From positions 186,001 through 250,000 of the forward strand of contig NZ_LBCQ02000007.1 in assembly GCF_001014615.2 (NCBI RefSeq): a stretch of DNA of 64,000 bases, given 5' to 3'. Position 1 is the first letter of the stretch; each line of letters opens with the position of its first letter. This DNA is from Aquamicrobium sp. LC103 (lineage in GTDB: Bacteria > Pseudomonadota > Alphaproteobacteria > Rhizobiales > Rhizobiaceae). This document shows, one piece after another, positions 8,235-17,406 of the stretch. Under the pieces are notes generated by a model. The model made no database searches. It saw nothing but the letters and a program-made list of their open reading frames with translations, and was not told the DNA's origin. The translations under genes and the position numbers were made by a program.

Positions 8235-9611
8235 ATGAAGAAATGGTCCCCGAATTCCTGGAGAGCGAAGCCGATCCAGCAGGTTCCGGCCTATCCGAAC
8301 CTCGCCGCGCTGGCGGAGACCGAAAAGCAACTCGCAACCTATCCGCCGCTGGTATTTGCCGGCGAGGCGCGCAAGCTGAAGAAGCAACTCGCCGCCGTCG
8401 CTTCGGGCGAGAGCTTCCTGCTCCAGGGCGGCGACTGCGCCGAAAGCTTCGCCGAGCACGGCGCCGACAATATCCGCGATTTCTTCCGCGTCTTCCTGCA
8501 GATGGCGGTGGTGCTCACCTTCGCCGGCGCGCAGCCGGTGGTGAAGGTCGGCCGCATCGCCGGCCAGTTCGCCAAGCCGCGCTCGTCGGACAACGAGACG
8601 AAGGGCGAGGTGACTTTGCCGAGCTACCGCGGCGACATCATCAACGGCATCGAGTTCGACGAAAAGTCGCGCGTGCCCGATCCCGCGCGCCAGGAAATGG
8701 CCTACCGCCAGTCGGCCGCCACGCTGAACCTGCTGCGCGCCTTCGCGCAGGGCGGCTACGCCAATCTCGAGAACGTGCACAAATGGATGCTCGGCTTCGT
8801 CGCCGACAGCCCACAGGCCGAACGCTACGAGGCGCTCGCCAACCGCATCACCGAGACCATCGATTTCATGCGCGCGGTGGGCATCAATGCCGAGAGCCAT
8901 CCGTCACTGCGCGAGACCGATTTCTACACCAGCCACGAGGCGCTGCTGCTTGGCTACGAGGAGGCGCTCACCCGCGTCGACTCCACCTCCGGCGACTGGT
9001 ATGCCACTTCGGGCCATATGATCTGGATCGGCGACCGCACGCGCCAGCCGGACCACGCGCACATCGAATACTGCCGCGGCATCAAGAACCCGCTCGGCCT
9101 GAAATGCGGCCCGTCGCTGACGCCGGACGGCCTGCTGCAGCTCATCGATCTGCTCAACCCGGAGAACGAGCCGGGCCGGCTGACGCTGATCGCCCGCTTC
9201 GGAGCCGACAAGGTTGGCGAGCACCTGCCCAAGCTGGTGCGCGCGGTGGAGAAGGAAGGGCGCAAGGTCGTCTGGTCATGCGACCCGATGCACGGCAACA
9301 CGGTCACCGCCGCGGGCTACAAGACGCGGCCCTTCGAGCGCATCCTGCGCGAGGTGCAGTCCTTCTTCGAGGTGCACCACGCGGAAGGCACGCATCCGGG
9401 CGGCATCCATATCGAGATGACCGGCAAGAACGTCACCGAATGCACCGGCGGCGCGCGGGCGATCCGCGACGACGAGCTCCAAGATCGCTACCACACCCAT
9501 TGCGACCCGCGGCTCAACGCCGACCAGGCGATCGAGCTGGCTTTCCTGGTCTCGGACCTTCTGAAGAAGGGCAAGGCGGGCGTCAGCGCCAAGAAGGTCG
9601 TGAACGGCTGA
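8235..9611 (+). CDS. aroG: class II 3-deoxy-7-phosphoheptulonate (DAHP) synthase
   Basis: A 458-residue class II (plant-type) DAHP synthase, the first enzyme of the shikimate pathway, condensing phosphoenolpyruvate and erythrose 4-phosphate. Conserved segments include [18 protein letters not shown] (metal-binding Cys), [40 protein letters not shown] and [17 protein letters not shown]. The ATG at 8235 gives the family-standard MKKWSPNSW start; a longer frame upstream to 8151 shows no conserved residues. A strong terminator follows. The gene symbol follows common usage for this class; rhizobial annotations vary. Confidence 0.96.
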   Translation: MKKWSPNSWRAKPIQQVPAYPNLAALAETEKQLATYPPLVFAGEARKLKKQLAAVASGESFLLQGGDCAESFAEHGADNIRDFFRVFLQMAVVLTFAGAQPVVKVGRIAGQFAKPRSSDNETKGEVTLPSYRGDIINGIEFDEKSRVPDPARQEMAYRQSAATLNLLRAFAQGGYANLENVHKWMLGFVADSPQAERYEALANRITETIDFMRAVGINAESHPSLRETDFYTSHEALLLGYEEALTRVDSTSGDWYATSGHMIWIGDRTRQPDHAHIEYCRGIKNPLGLKCGPSLTPDGLLQLIDLLNPENEPGRLTLIARFGADKVGEHLPKLVRAVEKEGRKVVWSCDPMHGNTVTAAGYKTRPFERILREVQSFFEVHHAEGTHPGGIHIEMTGKNVTECTGGARAIRDDELQDRYHTHCDPRLNADQAIELAFLVSDLLKKGKAGVSAKKVVNG

Positions 9612-9634
9612 GGGCCGGCACTCGCGGACGTTGA

Positions 9635-9664
9635 ACGGGCGCCCTCGCGGCGCCCGTGTTCTTT
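9635..9664 (+). terminator. rho-independent terminator after DAHP synthase
   Basis: A perfect 9-bp stem ACGGGCGCC (9635-9643) / GGCGCCCGT (9649-9657) with a CTCGC loop, followed by a mixed T-rich tail GTTCTTT. It lies between the convergent DAHP synthase and lipid kinase genes. Confidence 0.65.
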
Positions 9665-9672
9665 CCGGGTCA

Positions 9673-10560
9673 TCAAGCCTGCGGCGCGAAGACCGATATT
9701 GCTTGCGGGTGCACCTTGAAATGCGCCGGGGTCGAGGTGACGATCTCGCCGTCGGCGTTGACGGGCAACGGCTTCTCCGTCTCCACGTCGAACTCGACGC
9801 AGCGCGCCGTGCGCACCTCGCTCCAGGCGCCGTGCTTGCCGGAACGGAACGAGCGCAGCATCAGCGCCAGCTTCCAGAGGTTCTTCATCTCGAGGCTGTA
9901 GAGGTCGAGCTGCCCGTCATCGATCCTGGCGCTCTCCTCCACCACGTTGCCGCCGCCATAGTGGCGGCCGTTGCCGACCGCGATCTGGTAGGTCGAGACC
10001 TGGCTTGCCTCGCCCTTTTCGGTGATGCGGGCGGAGAACGGCTTGGCGCGGGTGAGCACCTTGCCGGCGGCGAGCGCGTAGCCGACCCGGCCGAACCGTT
10101 TTTTCAGCGCCGGATCGAGCCCTTGCGCGAGCTTGGTGCTGAGGCCGATGCTGGCGACGTTGAAGAAGGCGTGGCCGTTGACGGTGCCGACATCGATGCT
10201 TTGCTGGTGGCCGGCCACGATCACGCCCGCCGCCTCGACGAGATCCATCGGAATGTGCAGGGTACGCGCCAGGTCGTTGGCGGTGCCCATCGGCATGATG
10301 CCCATCGGCAGGCCGCTTTCTAGCACCGCCATGGCGGCGGAGGAGACCGAGCCGTCGCCGCCGCAAACGACGACGAGGTCGGCTTCGTTGCGCAGCCGCA
10401 CGATGTCGCGGGCGATCTCCGGCAGCGCCTCGAAAGGCTCGACCGTCACGGAAAGGCCGCCCGCCTTCAGCCGGTCGAGCACCGGGCGGACCGATTCCTG
10501 GCCGCGGCGGGCCTTGGGGTTGATGAGGAAGAGGGCGCGGCGCGTCTTGACCTTGCTCAC
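9673..10560 (-). CDS. YegS/DAGK-family lipid kinase
   Basis: A 295-residue protein of the diacylglycerol kinase catalytic (DAGK_cat/YegS) family. Motifs are LFLINPKARRG near the N-terminus, VVVCGGDGSVSSAAMAV (GGDGT-type nucleotide loop), GIMPMGTANDLARTL, and a C-terminal NADGEIV. These enzymes phosphorylate diacylglycerol, phosphatidylglycerol or sphingoid lipids. The GTG at 10560 is chosen because AAGGA lies 6 bp before it and the protein then begins SKVKTRRALFLINPKA; the in-frame extension upstream is unconserved. Confidence 0.87.
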   Translation of the reverse strand: MSKVKTRRALFLINPKARRGQESVRPVLDRLKAGGLSVTVEPFEALPEIARDIVRLRNEADLVVVCGGDGSVSSAAMAVLESGLPMGIMPMGTANDLARTLHIPMDLVEAAGVIVAGHQQSIDVGTVNGHAFFNVASIGLSTKLAQGLDPALKKRFGRVGYALAAGKVLTRAKPFSARITEKGEASQVSTYQIAVGNGRHYGGGNVVEESARIDDGQLDLYSLEMKNLWKLALMLRSFRSGKHGAWSEVRTARCVEFDVETEKPLPVNADGEIVTSTPAHFKVHPQAISVFAPQA

Positions 10561-10738
10561 ATTGGTTCCTTGGGCTTGTTCGGAGTTGCGCAGATAGGAG
10601 TTCGACAACCGGATTGCGACATTTGTGCCGTCGCCAAGCGGGCAATGTCGCATTCCGCTGATCGCAGCATGCAGGATTTTGCGATTTTTGGCGGCTGGAG
10701 AACGTGTGAGAATCGCCCTTATTCCGAGGAGGTCGGAA

Positions 10739-11131
10739 ATGCAGAAAAATCCGGAGACGGGCTCGGGCGGCTGCCTTTGCGGCGCGGTGCGCTTCAGGAC
10801 GACGGGCAAATTGCGCGGCATCGTCTACTGCCACTGCTCGCAATGCCGGCGGCAGACCGGCCATTACTATGCGGCCACGAATGTCAACGATGCCGACCTG
10901 GAAGTGGAAGGCGCGCAGAACCTGACATGGTTCGCCGCGTCCGATTTCGCCAAACGCGGCTTCTGCGGGACCTGCGGCTCGGCGCTCTTCTGGAAGCACA
11001 ACGAGCTGGACCACACCTCGGTGCTGGCGGGGAGCTTCGACAATCCGTCCGGCCTGCGAGGCGAGCGCCACATCTTCGTGGCCGACAAGGGCGACTACTA
11101 TTCCATCGAGGACGACCTGCCGAAAGCATGA
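10739..11131 (+). CDS. GFA family (CENP-V/GFA domain) protein
   Basis: A 130-residue protein of the glutathione-dependent formaldehyde-activating (GFA) family. The zinc-binding cysteine pattern is clear: GGCLCGAVRF, YCHCSQCRRQTG and GFCGTCGSALFW. Most members have unknown substrates, and formaldehyde activity should not be assumed. The ATG at 10739 has a strong AGGAGGT box 6-8 bp upstream; the longer upstream frame is not conserved. Confidence 0.88.
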   Translation: MQKNPETGSGGCLCGAVRFRTTGKLRGIVYCHCSQCRRQTGHYYAATNVNDADLEVEGAQNLTWFAASDFAKRGFCGTCGSALFWKHNELDHTSVLAGSFDNPSGLRGERHIFVADKGDYYSIEDDLPKA

Positions 11132-11331
11132 CGGTTCGAGCAGCGGCGTGAACGAGGCTCCTGGATGGTCCCGTCTTTCGCGGTCGGACGCGGCCGCCGC
11201 TTCGCCAGCGAATCCGACGTCTTCGTTGAACCCGACTGTTGCGGATATGGCGCCGTCAGCTAAAGAGTAGCTGGCTCGGCCGGGGCGATGTTCACGCGGC
11301 CGAGGATCAGAACGCCACGACGGGTCCGATC

Positions 11332-11691
11332 ATGCAGAGACTGATAAAGGCGGCGTGCAATTCGTTGCGCGCCCTGAATTTCCTCCTTCGCAACGAGGAG
11401 GCCTTCAGGCTGGAGGCGATCCTGTTCGTGCTCGCCCTGCCGGTCGCCTACGTGATTTCGCCGACCTGGCGTGGCTACGGCCTGCTGATGGCCGCGCTGC
11501 TGCTCCTGATGATCGTCGAGGTCTTGAACACGGCGGTGGAGGCGGCCTGCAACGCGCTTTCGCGCGAGTTCAACGCCGACATCCAGATCGCCAAGGATTG
11601 CGGTTCGCTGGCTGTCGCGATCGCGACCGTCCTCGCGGTGGGTATCTGGGGCCTGGCGATATGGGAGCGGCTGGCGGGGGCGCCTATCTGA
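11332..11691 (+). CDS. dgkA: diacylglycerol kinase
   Basis: A 119-residue DgkA, the small trimeric inner-membrane enzyme that phosphorylates diacylglycerol to phosphatidic acid. Visible hallmarks are the N-terminal amphipathic segment with NSLRALNFLLRNEEAFRLE, three membrane segments (about 30-48, 51-70 and 92-112), the catalytic block VEVLNTAVEAACN, and the KDCGSLAVAIA nucleotide-site motif. The ATG at 11332 matches the family start. Its last 8 bp overlap the convergent DedA gene. Confidence 0.93.
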   Translation: MQRLIKAACNSLRALNFLLRNEEAFRLEAILFVLALPVAYVISPTWRGYGLLMAALLLLMIVEVLNTAVEAACNALSREFNADIQIAKDCGSLAVAIATVLAVGIWGLAIWERLAGAPI

Positions 11692-12277
11692 TCTGCCGCG
11701 GCCGTTCCGCGCGTTGGCGGAAATGCCGGCCCGTCCACCAGGCCAGGCCGATGCCGAGTACGGCAAGGCCGAGAGCGACGAGGAGCCGGTGATGCTTTTC
11801 GAGCGCTGCGCCGACGAGTTGTTCCGCGCCCAGCCCGAACACGTAGCCGATGCCAAGGAAAAGAGCTGCCCAGATCAGCGAGGCAAGCGCGTTGAGCAGC
11901 AGGAATTTGGGAACCGGTATCCGCGACAGGCCGGCCGCCACCCCGCCCACGAGCCGGAAGCCGTAGGCATAGCGGTTGAAAAGCACGTAGAGCGCCGGAT
12001 ATCTGTCCACCAGCTCGAAAGCTCGGGCAAAGCCGGGCCTCTCGCGCAGCTTGGCGACATAGGGATGGTCGGAAAAGCGACGTCCGACGAGAAAGAACAG
12101 CGAATCGCCGAGGAACGCGCCGAAGAATGCGGCAAGGAGCGCATTTGCCGGCGCGAAGACATGCTGGTGGACGAAGAAGCCGCCGAGCATCGCCGCTGTC
12201 TCGCCCTCCGCGATACAGCCGGCGAACACGGCGATGAGGCCGTATCTCTCGATGAGAAAATGGATCGTCTCGCTCAA
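11684..12277 (-). CDS. DedA family membrane protein
   Basis: A 197-residue DedA/SNARE-associated protein, a family of inner-membrane lipid transporters (undecaprenyl-phosphate or phospholipid scramblase-like). Diagnostic segments are FAGCIAEGETAAMLGGFF, FGAFLGDSLFFLVGRRF, and FNRYAYGFRLVGGVAAGLSRIP with the family's conserved basic residues. The likely start is TTG at 12277, whose TTGA overlaps the stop of the upstream DUF1003 gene; no in-frame ATG lies nearby. Translational coupling is the best explanation. The 3' end overlaps dgkA by 8 bp. Confidence 0.86.
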   Translation of the reverse strand: MSETIHFLIERYGLIAVFAGCIAEGETAAMLGGFFVHQHVFAPANALLAAFFGAFLGDSLFFLVGRRFSDHPYVAKLRERPGFARAFELVDRYPALYVLFNRYAYGFRLVGGVAAGLSRIPVPKFLLLNALASLIWAALFLGIGYVFGLGAEQLVGAALEKHHRLLVALGLAVLGIGLAWWTGRHFRQRAERPRQIR

Positions 12278-12837
12278 GCCTTCGCATCCCCTCTGGCAAG
12301 TCGCGCGTCCAGCGCCTCCAGCGAGGCCGATAATGTCGCGATCCTGTCGCGCAGTTCCAGCATTTCCCGGTGGCGGAGCTCGTCCAGCTTCTCGTGCAGC
12401 GCCATGATCTCGATCTCGGCTTTCAGATTGACGGCATAGTCGTGGCTCGCATCGAGGCGGTCGCGCTCGGCCTGGCGGTTCTGCGACATCATGATGATCG
12501 GCGCTTGCAGCGCTGCGATCATCGACAGGACGAGGTTGAGGAAGATGAACGGGTAGGGGTCGAAGCTGTCTCCCCCGAGCAGCCATGCGTTCCCCAACGT
12601 CCAGACGATGAGGAGGGCGATGGCGGCGACGATGAAGCTCCACGATCCGCCTATGCGGGCGATGGCGTCCGCCAGCCTGTCGCCGAAATTCTGGGCGCCG
12701 GCATAGTCCTCGTTGCGGTCCCGCGAAATGGTTTGGCGGCTGATCGCGCTTTGCAGGACCCTGCTCTCCAGCTCGCTCAGCGTTTCGGGCGTGCGCGTAA
12801 GCCAGCGATTTGCGAGATCCGCGACGGATTTTGTCAT
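12274..12837 (-). CDS. DUF1003 family membrane protein
   Basis: A 187-residue protein with two central membrane segments (about 66-86 and 98-116), matching DUF1003 (SWSFIVAAIALLIVWTLGN, DPYPFIFLNLVLSMIAALQAPIIMMSQNRQ with NRQAERDR following) and a C-terminal coiled coil (about 135-180). The function is unknown. A GAGGGAG ribosome site precedes the ATG at 12837. It forms a two-gene operon with the DedA gene, overlapping by 4 bp. Confidence 0.85.
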   Translation of the reverse strand: MTKSVADLANRWLTRTPETLSELESRVLQSAISRQTISRDRNEDYAGAQNFGDRLADAIARIGGSWSFIVAAIALLIVWTLGNAWLLGGDSFDPYPFIFLNLVLSMIAALQAPIIMMSQNRQAERDRLDASHDYAVNLKAEIEIMALHEKLDELRHREMLELRDRIATLSASLEALDARLARGDAKA

Positions 12838-12969
12838 GATCGACTCCCTCTAGGAACCGTGCTCGGCTTCCCGAACCGAGTGTCGGTTCGTCGCGAGGGC
12901 TTGGCAAGCGTGCGTCGACGTGGAAAATCGCTGTGCCGCCTCCACAAGCGCGGCCGGAGGGTGAGTACC

Positions 12970-13683
12970 ATGGCAGATTTCGACAGGATCCGTTCCCGCG
13001 CCGCCGAACGCAAGGGTGGAGACGAGGTCCTACGCTCATTGCTCGGGCCGGTGCCCGACAATAAGGCGGTCGCGGCGGTCGCCGACGATCGCGTTCTGTC
13101 GACCATGGCGGAACGCGTGTTCTCGGCAGGCTTCGTCTGGAGCGTGATCGAGCGGAAATGGCCGGACTTCGAGGAGGCGTTCCTCGGCTTCGAGCCGAAG
13201 CGGCTGCTCTTCCAGCCCGATGATTTCTGGTACGATCTCGCTTCCGACAAGCGCATCGTGCGCAATCCGCAGAAGATCAAATCGGTCCGCGAGAACGCCG
13301 CCTTCGTCGATCGCGTTTCAGCCGAGCATGGCGGCTTCGGCAAGTTTCTGGCGAACTGGCCGGCCGACGACCAGATCGGTCTGATGGACTTCCTCGCCAA
13401 GCGGGGAAGCCGGCTCGGTGGCAATACCGGCCAATATCTGTTGCGCTGGCTGGGCTGGGATACGTTCATCATCTCGCGCGACATGGCGGCCGCCCTGCGC
13501 GATGCCGGGCTCGACATCGCCGAAAGCCCGACCTCCAAGAAGGATCTGCAGAAGATCCAGGCGCAGGTCAATTCATGGGCGGCGGAAACGGGGCTTCCGC
13601 GCGCCCATATCTCGCGCATTCTCGCGATGTCGATCGGCTCCAACCATTCGGCGGAGGAGCTGCGCGAATATATGGGCGAGTAG
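12970..13683 (+). CDS. DNA-3-methyladenine glycosylase I-like protein
   Basis: A 237-residue protein of the Tag (DNA-3-methyladenine glycosylase I) superfamily, a helix-hairpin-helix-like DNA repair fold excising alkylated adenine. Conserved-looking segments are FSAGFVWSVIERKWPDFEEAF, MDFLAKRGSRLGG and WLGWDTFIISRD. The Cys/His zinc ligands of E. coli Tag are not visible, so it belongs to a diverged branch and the activity is uncertain. ATG 12970 lies 9 bp after GGAGG; a GTG directly abutting that box is less likely. Confidence 0.72.
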   Translation: MADFDRIRSRAAERKGGDEVLRSLLGPVPDNKAVAAVADDRVLSTMAERVFSAGFVWSVIERKWPDFEEAFLGFEPKRLLFQPDDFWYDLASDKRIVRNPQKIKSVRENAAFVDRVSAEHGGFGKFLANWPADDQIGLMDFLAKRGSRLGGNTGQYLLRWLGWDTFIISRDMAAALRDAGLDIAESPTSKKDLQKIQAQVNSWAAETGLPRAHISRILAMSIGSNHSAEELREYMGE

Positions 13684-13750
13684 AAGCCGGGCTTCATGGC
13701 CCAAACGATCGGCATTGCCGCTTCGCCTGCCGCACGCTACACGAGCAGAC

Positions 13751-15436
13751 ATGACAAAATCCGCTTCCTCTCCCGATATTCTCCGCATCGCCGTCGCCCA
13801 GCTCAATCCGGTGGTGGGCGACGTTTCCGGCAATCTCGCCAAGGCGCGCGAGGCGCGGGCGGATGCGGCGCGCCAGGGTGCCGATCTGGTGCTCTTCACC
13901 GAGCTCTTCATCGCCGGCTATCCGCCGGAGGACCTCGTTCTTAAGCCGGCCTTTCTCGCCGCGTGCGAACGCGCGGTGGAGGAATTCGCGGAGGATACGG
14001 CCGACGGTGGACCGGGCGTGATCATCGGCACGCCGCTGAAGCGCAAATCCGGCATCCACAATTCCGTCGTCGTCGCCGACGGCGGCAAGATCATCGCCGA
14101 GCGCTACAAGCTCGACCTGCCCAACTATGGCGAGTTCGACGAAAAGCGCGTCTTCCAGCCCGGTCCCGACATGCCTGGCCCGGTCAATTATCGCGGCGTG
14201 CGCCTTGGAATTCCGGTCTGCGAGGACATCTGGGGCGACCTCGCCGTGTGCGAGACGCTCGCCGAGAGCGGGGCGGAAATCCTGCTCGTGCCCAATGGCT
14301 CGCCCTATTATCGCGGCAAGGTCGACATTCGTCACCAGATCGTGATCCGCCAGGTGATCGAAAGCGGCCTGCCGATCCTCTACGCCAACCAGCTTGGCGG
14401 ACAGGACGAGCTCGTCTTCGATGGCGCCTCTTTTGCGATCAACGCCGACAAGTCGCTCGCCTTCCAGATGAGCGAGTTCGAGGAAGCCTGCGCCGTCACC
14501 ACCTGGAAGCGCATCGACGACGAGTGGCGTTGCACCGGCGGGCCGATGTCGAAAATCCCCGAGAAGGAGGAGGCCGACTACCGCGCCTGCATGCTGGGCC
14601 TGCGTGATTATGTCGACAAGAACGGCTTCAAGAACGTCGTTCTCGGCCTTTCCGGCGGCATCGATTCCGCGATCTGCGCGGCACTCGCGGTGGACGCGCT
14701 CGGCGAGGAACGCGTGCGCTGCGTGATGATGCCTTATCGCTATACCTCGAAGGACTCGCTCAAGGATGCGGAGGACTGTGCCCGCGCGCTCGGCTGCCGC
14801 TACGATATCGTGCCGATCTTCGAGCCGGTCGACGGCTTTTCGCACGCGCTGACCCAGCTCTTCGAGGGCACCAAGGAAGGCATCACCGAGGAGAACCTGC
14901 AGAGCCGCGCGCGCGGCACGATCCTCATGGCGATTTCCAACAAGTTCGGCTCGATGGTGGTGACCACCGGCAACAAGAGCGAGATGTCGGTTGGCTACGC
15001 CACGCTCTACGGCGACATGAACGGCGGCTTCAACCCGATCAAGGATCTCTACAAGATGCAGGTCTATGCGGTCTCGCGCTGGCGCAACACCCATGTGCCG
15101 CCCGGTGCGCTGGGGCCTTCCGGCGAGGTGATTCCGCGAAACATCATCGACAAGGCGCCCTCGGCCGAACTCAGGCCCGACCAGACCGACCAGGATTCGC
15201 TGCCTCCCTATCCGGCGCTCGACGACATCCTGGAATGCCTGGTCGAGCGCGAGATGGGCGTCGACGAGATCGTCGCGCGCGGCCATGATCGGGACACGGT
15301 GCATCGCATCGAGCACCTGCTCTACATTGCCGAGTACAAGCGCCGCCAGGCCGCTCCGGGCGTGAAGATCACGAAGAAGAATTTCGGCCGTGACCGCCGC
15401 TATCCGATCACGAACAGGTTCAGGGATCGGGGCTGA
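13751..15436 (+). CDS. nadE: glutamine-dependent NAD+ synthetase
   Basis: A 561-residue two-domain NadE that makes NAD+ from deamido-NAD+, ATP and glutamine. The N-terminal nitrilase-type glutaminase domain shows the Glu51-Lys120-Cys157 triad (FTELFIAGYPPED, RYKLDLPNYGEFDEKR, VCEDIWGD). The C-terminal synthetase domain (from about residue 280) has the ATP pyrophosphatase loop LGLSGGIDSA with Ser301 and the TTGNKSEMSVGYATLYGDM segment. The ATG at 13751 gives the normal length. A GNAT gene begins just after the stop and is probably co-transcribed. Confidence 0.96.
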   Translation: MTKSASSPDILRIAVAQLNPVVGDVSGNLAKAREARADAARQGADLVLFTELFIAGYPPEDLVLKPAFLAACERAVEEFAEDTADGGPGVIIGTPLKRKSGIHNSVVVADGGKIIAERYKLDLPNYGEFDEKRVFQPGPDMPGPVNYRGVRLGIPVCEDIWGDLAVCETLAESGAEILLVPNGSPYYRGKVDIRHQIVIRQVIESGLPILYANQLGGQDELVFDGASFAINADKSLAFQMSEFEEACAVTTWKRIDDEWRCTGGPMSKIPEKEEADYRACMLGLRDYVDKNGFKNVVLGLSGGIDSAICAALAVDALGEERVRCVMMPYRYTSKDSLKDAEDCARALGCRYDIVPIFEPVDGFSHALTQLFEGTKEGITEENLQSRARGTILMAISNKFGSMVVTTGNKSEMSVGYATLYGDMNGGFNPIKDLYKMQVYAVSRWRNTHVPPGALGPSGEVIPRNIIDKAPSAELRPDQTDQDSLPPYPALDDILECLVEREMGVDEIVARGHDRDTVHRIEHLLYIAEYKRRQAAPGVKITKKNFGRDRRYPITNRFRDRG

Positions 15437-15437
15437 C

Positions 15438-15854
15438 GTGTCGGGGCTCGAGATCAGCTTCGATCTTTCGCGTATCGATTTCGACCGGACGTCCGCCCTG
15501 ATCCGGCAATCCTATTGGGGAGCCAAGCGGACGGATGATATCCACCGGCGCGCCTTCGCCCATTCGATCTGCGCAATCGCGCTGATCGACGGGGAGCAGG
15601 TCGGTTTTGCCCGCGCCTCCGGTGACCGGGCCATATTCGCGCGCATCTCCGATGTGATTGTCTGGCCTGAGCATCGTGGCGCCGGTATCGGCAGGGCGCT
15701 GGTGCAGGCGCTGCTCGATCATCCGGAGCTCGCCACGGTGTCGACCTGGATGCTCGCCACGTCCGACGCGCACGGCCTTTATGCGCGCTTCGGCTTCGAA
15801 CCCGTGACAAACGGCAACGAGATGCGCCTCGATCGATCCGCGCCAGGCCAGTAG
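15438..15854 (+). CDS. GNAT family N-acetyltransferase
   Basis: A 138-residue acetyltransferase. The acetyl-CoA loop is DVIVWPEHRGAGIGRALVQAL, preceded by the beta strand ARASGDRAIFARIS and followed by MLATSDAHGLYARFGFEPV. The likely start is GTG at 15438, one base after the nadE stop; the frame also runs upstream inside nadE but without conservation. The substrate is unknown. Confidence 0.82.
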   Translation: MSGLEISFDLSRIDFDRTSALIRQSYWGAKRTDDIHRRAFAHSICAIALIDGEQVGFARASGDRAIFARISDVIVWPEHRGAGIGRALVQALLDHPELATVSTWMLATSDAHGLYARFGFEPVTNGNEMRLDRSAPGQ

Positions 15855-15877
15855 AAGCGCCTCCGGCGCGGGGATGA

Positions 15878-16504
15878 TCACATCGGCAGGGTCCCGCCAC
15901 CCTCCACGATCTCGCGCCTGTCATAAACGTGGTCGACGATGCCCCAGTCCTTGGCCTCATGCGCGGTCATGAAGAAGTCGCGGTCGAGCGTGCGTTCGAC
16001 CTCCTCCTCGGTGCGGCCGCAATGGTGCGCGTAGAGGCTGATAACCCGGCGCTTCAGCTTGATGATGTCCTCGGCGTGGCGTTCGATGTCCGATGCCTTG
16101 CCCTGGAAGCCGCCCGAGGGCTGGTGCACCATCACGCTGGCATTGGGAAGCGCGATGCGGCGGCCGGGCTCGCCCGCCATCAAAAGGAAGGACGCCATCG
16201 ATCCGGCGGTGCCCATGCACAGGGTCGAGACCGGGGACTTGATGAACTGCATCGTGTCGTAGATGGCGAATCCGCTGGTCACCACGCCGCCTGGCGAGTT
16301 GATGTAGAAGGAGATCTCCTTGTTGGGGTTCTCCGACTCCAGGAAGAGCAGTTGCGCGCAGATCAGCGAGGCCGAATTGTCGTCGACCATGCCGTTCAGG
16401 AAAACGATGCGCTCGCGCAGGAGTCGGGAAAAGATGTCGAAGGAACGCTCGCCGCGCGGCGATTGTTCGACGACCATGGGGACGAGCTGCATCGTGTCGC
16501 GCAT
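15878..16504 (-). CDS. clpP: ATP-dependent Clp protease proteolytic subunit
   Basis: A 208-residue ClpP serine protease subunit. The catalytic residues are Ser102 in TAGSMAS and His127 in VMVHQPSGG, with the Asp in LDRDFFM. The strand [13 protein letters not shown] and the [11 protein letters not shown] region fit ClpP. It is a monocistronic copy not next to clpX or tig, so it is probably one of the several ClpP paralogues typical of Rhizobiales. Partner ATPase and substrates cannot be inferred. Confidence 0.94.
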   Translation of the reverse strand: MRDTMQLVPMVVEQSPRGERSFDIFSRLLRERIVFLNGMVDDNSASLICAQLLFLESENPNKEISFYINSPGGVVTSGFAIYDTMQFIKSPVSTLCMGTAGSMASFLLMAGEPGRRIALPNASVMVHQPSGGFQGKASDIERHAEDIIKLKRRVISLYAHHCGRTEEEVERTLDRDFFMTAHEAKDWGIVDHVYDRREIVEGGGTLPM

Positions 16505-16540
16505 GTCGCGATCTCCGTTCGGGTTGTGTTTCGTTTGTCG

Positions 16541-16918
16541 TCAGGCCGCGCGGGCGAGAGGCGGGCGGTTCGTGTTCGCCGCTGCGACCGGCGTCCTTGC
16601 CGTTGCCGGCAAGCCGTGGGTCAGTCGGAACCAGGTGTGCCCGTTGGGGCGCGGCCAGAGCTCGAAGGTCACCTCCGTCTCCGCCGGATAAGCCGTCTCG
16701 TCCCGCCAGGCATAGCGCAGCAGCCGATAAGGCTCGGCCTCGACGATCTCGTAACTCGGTCGGGGAGCATCCGCAGCCGCTTCGCGATCGATTCCCAGCC
16801 ATTCGGCGGCGAGCTCGGGCACGGTCAAGGCGCGCCAGACCTTTTCCGGCGAGGCATCGAGTTCGCATTCGACGACGGTCTCGTCGCCGCTTCGTTCCTG
16901 CCCGTGGCTCGTCGTCAT
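16541..16918 (-). CDS. SRPBCC (AHSA1-type) domain protein
   Basis: A 125-residue START-like protein of the AHSA1/SRPBCC class (ECELDASPEKVWRALTVPEL opening; hydrophobic-cavity fold). It overlaps the upstream arsR-type regulator by 4 bp (ATGA), the classic regulator-SRPBCC pair in which the second protein may bind a small ligand. The C-terminal 20 residues are Ala/Pro/Arg-rich and probably disordered. Confidence 0.82.
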   Translation of the reverse strand: MTTSHGQERSGDETVVECELDASPEKVWRALTVPELAAEWLGIDREAAADAPRPSYEIVEAEPYRLLRYAWRDETAYPAETEVTFELWPRPNGHTWFRLTHGLPATARTPVAAANTNRPPLARAA

Positions 16919-17229
16919 TGATCCATCTCCTTGAGCAGCGTCTTGAGATTCTCGACTCTGGCGGGCCAGAAGGCGCGGTAGCGCGTCAACCAGTCGATCA
17001 GCGGGCTCAACCCGTCCGGGTTGACACGATACCTCACATGGCGGCCGGAACGCTCTTCGCTGATCAGGCCGGCGCCTCGCAGCACGGCGACATGCTGCGA
17101 GACCGCCGGCTGCGAGATGGACAGTCCGTCCCGCAGTTCTGTCGCGTTCTTTTCGCCCGCGAGCAACCGTTCGAAGACGGCGCGTCGCGTAGGGTCCGCA
17201 AGGGCACGAAAAATATCCGTTTCATTCAT
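16915..17229 (-). CDS. ArsR family transcriptional regulator
   Basis: A 104-residue winged-helix repressor: FRALADPTRRAVFERLL, then helix-turn-helix SISQPAVSQHVAVLRGAGLI, and the wing RSGRHVRYRVN. The metal-site cysteines of ArsR/SmtB are absent, so it belongs to the metal-independent group paired with SRPBCC proteins. No Shine-Dalgarno precedes the ATG and the predicted transcription start coincides with it, suggesting a leaderless message. It probably represses its own promoter through the palindrome just upstream. Confidence 0.88.
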   Translation of the reverse strand: MNETDIFRALADPTRRAVFERLLAGEKNATELRDGLSISQPAVSQHVAVLRGAGLISEERSGRHVRYRVNPDGLSPLIDWLTRYRAFWPARVENLKTLLKEMDQ

Positions 17230-17235
17230 GGAGAC

Positions 17236-17264
17236 AGATAAGCATGTACTTATCGATTGCGCAA
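17236..17264 (-). promoter_or_regulatory. arsR promoter with overlapping palindromic operator
   Basis: Reading the minus strand: TTGCGC (17264-17259), a 17-bp spacer, TTATCT (17241-17236). Inside it lies the perfect inverted repeat GATAAG-N6-CTTATC (17237-17254), covering the -10 box and most of the spacer. This is a standard geometry for autorepression by an ArsR dimer. The next gene on the plus strand starts 150 bp away and could share the operator. Confidence 0.65.
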
Positions 17265-17406
17265 GCGGTTATGTCGGACCTCTTTGTCACGGGGAGGCAA
17301 GCCCAGCGGTTCGCGGTGCGTGGCTCTATGGCTCGGCGCCGTCGTCGAAGATGTTGCTCCTGCCTTTCCCAAATCGCGGCTTCTGCGCCTCGCCGAGAGA
17401 TCTTTC

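Noticed and set aside
13694-15316. 540-codon minus-strand frame opposite nadE
   Set aside because: nadE on the plus strand has complete catalytic motifs; the antisense frame shows none.
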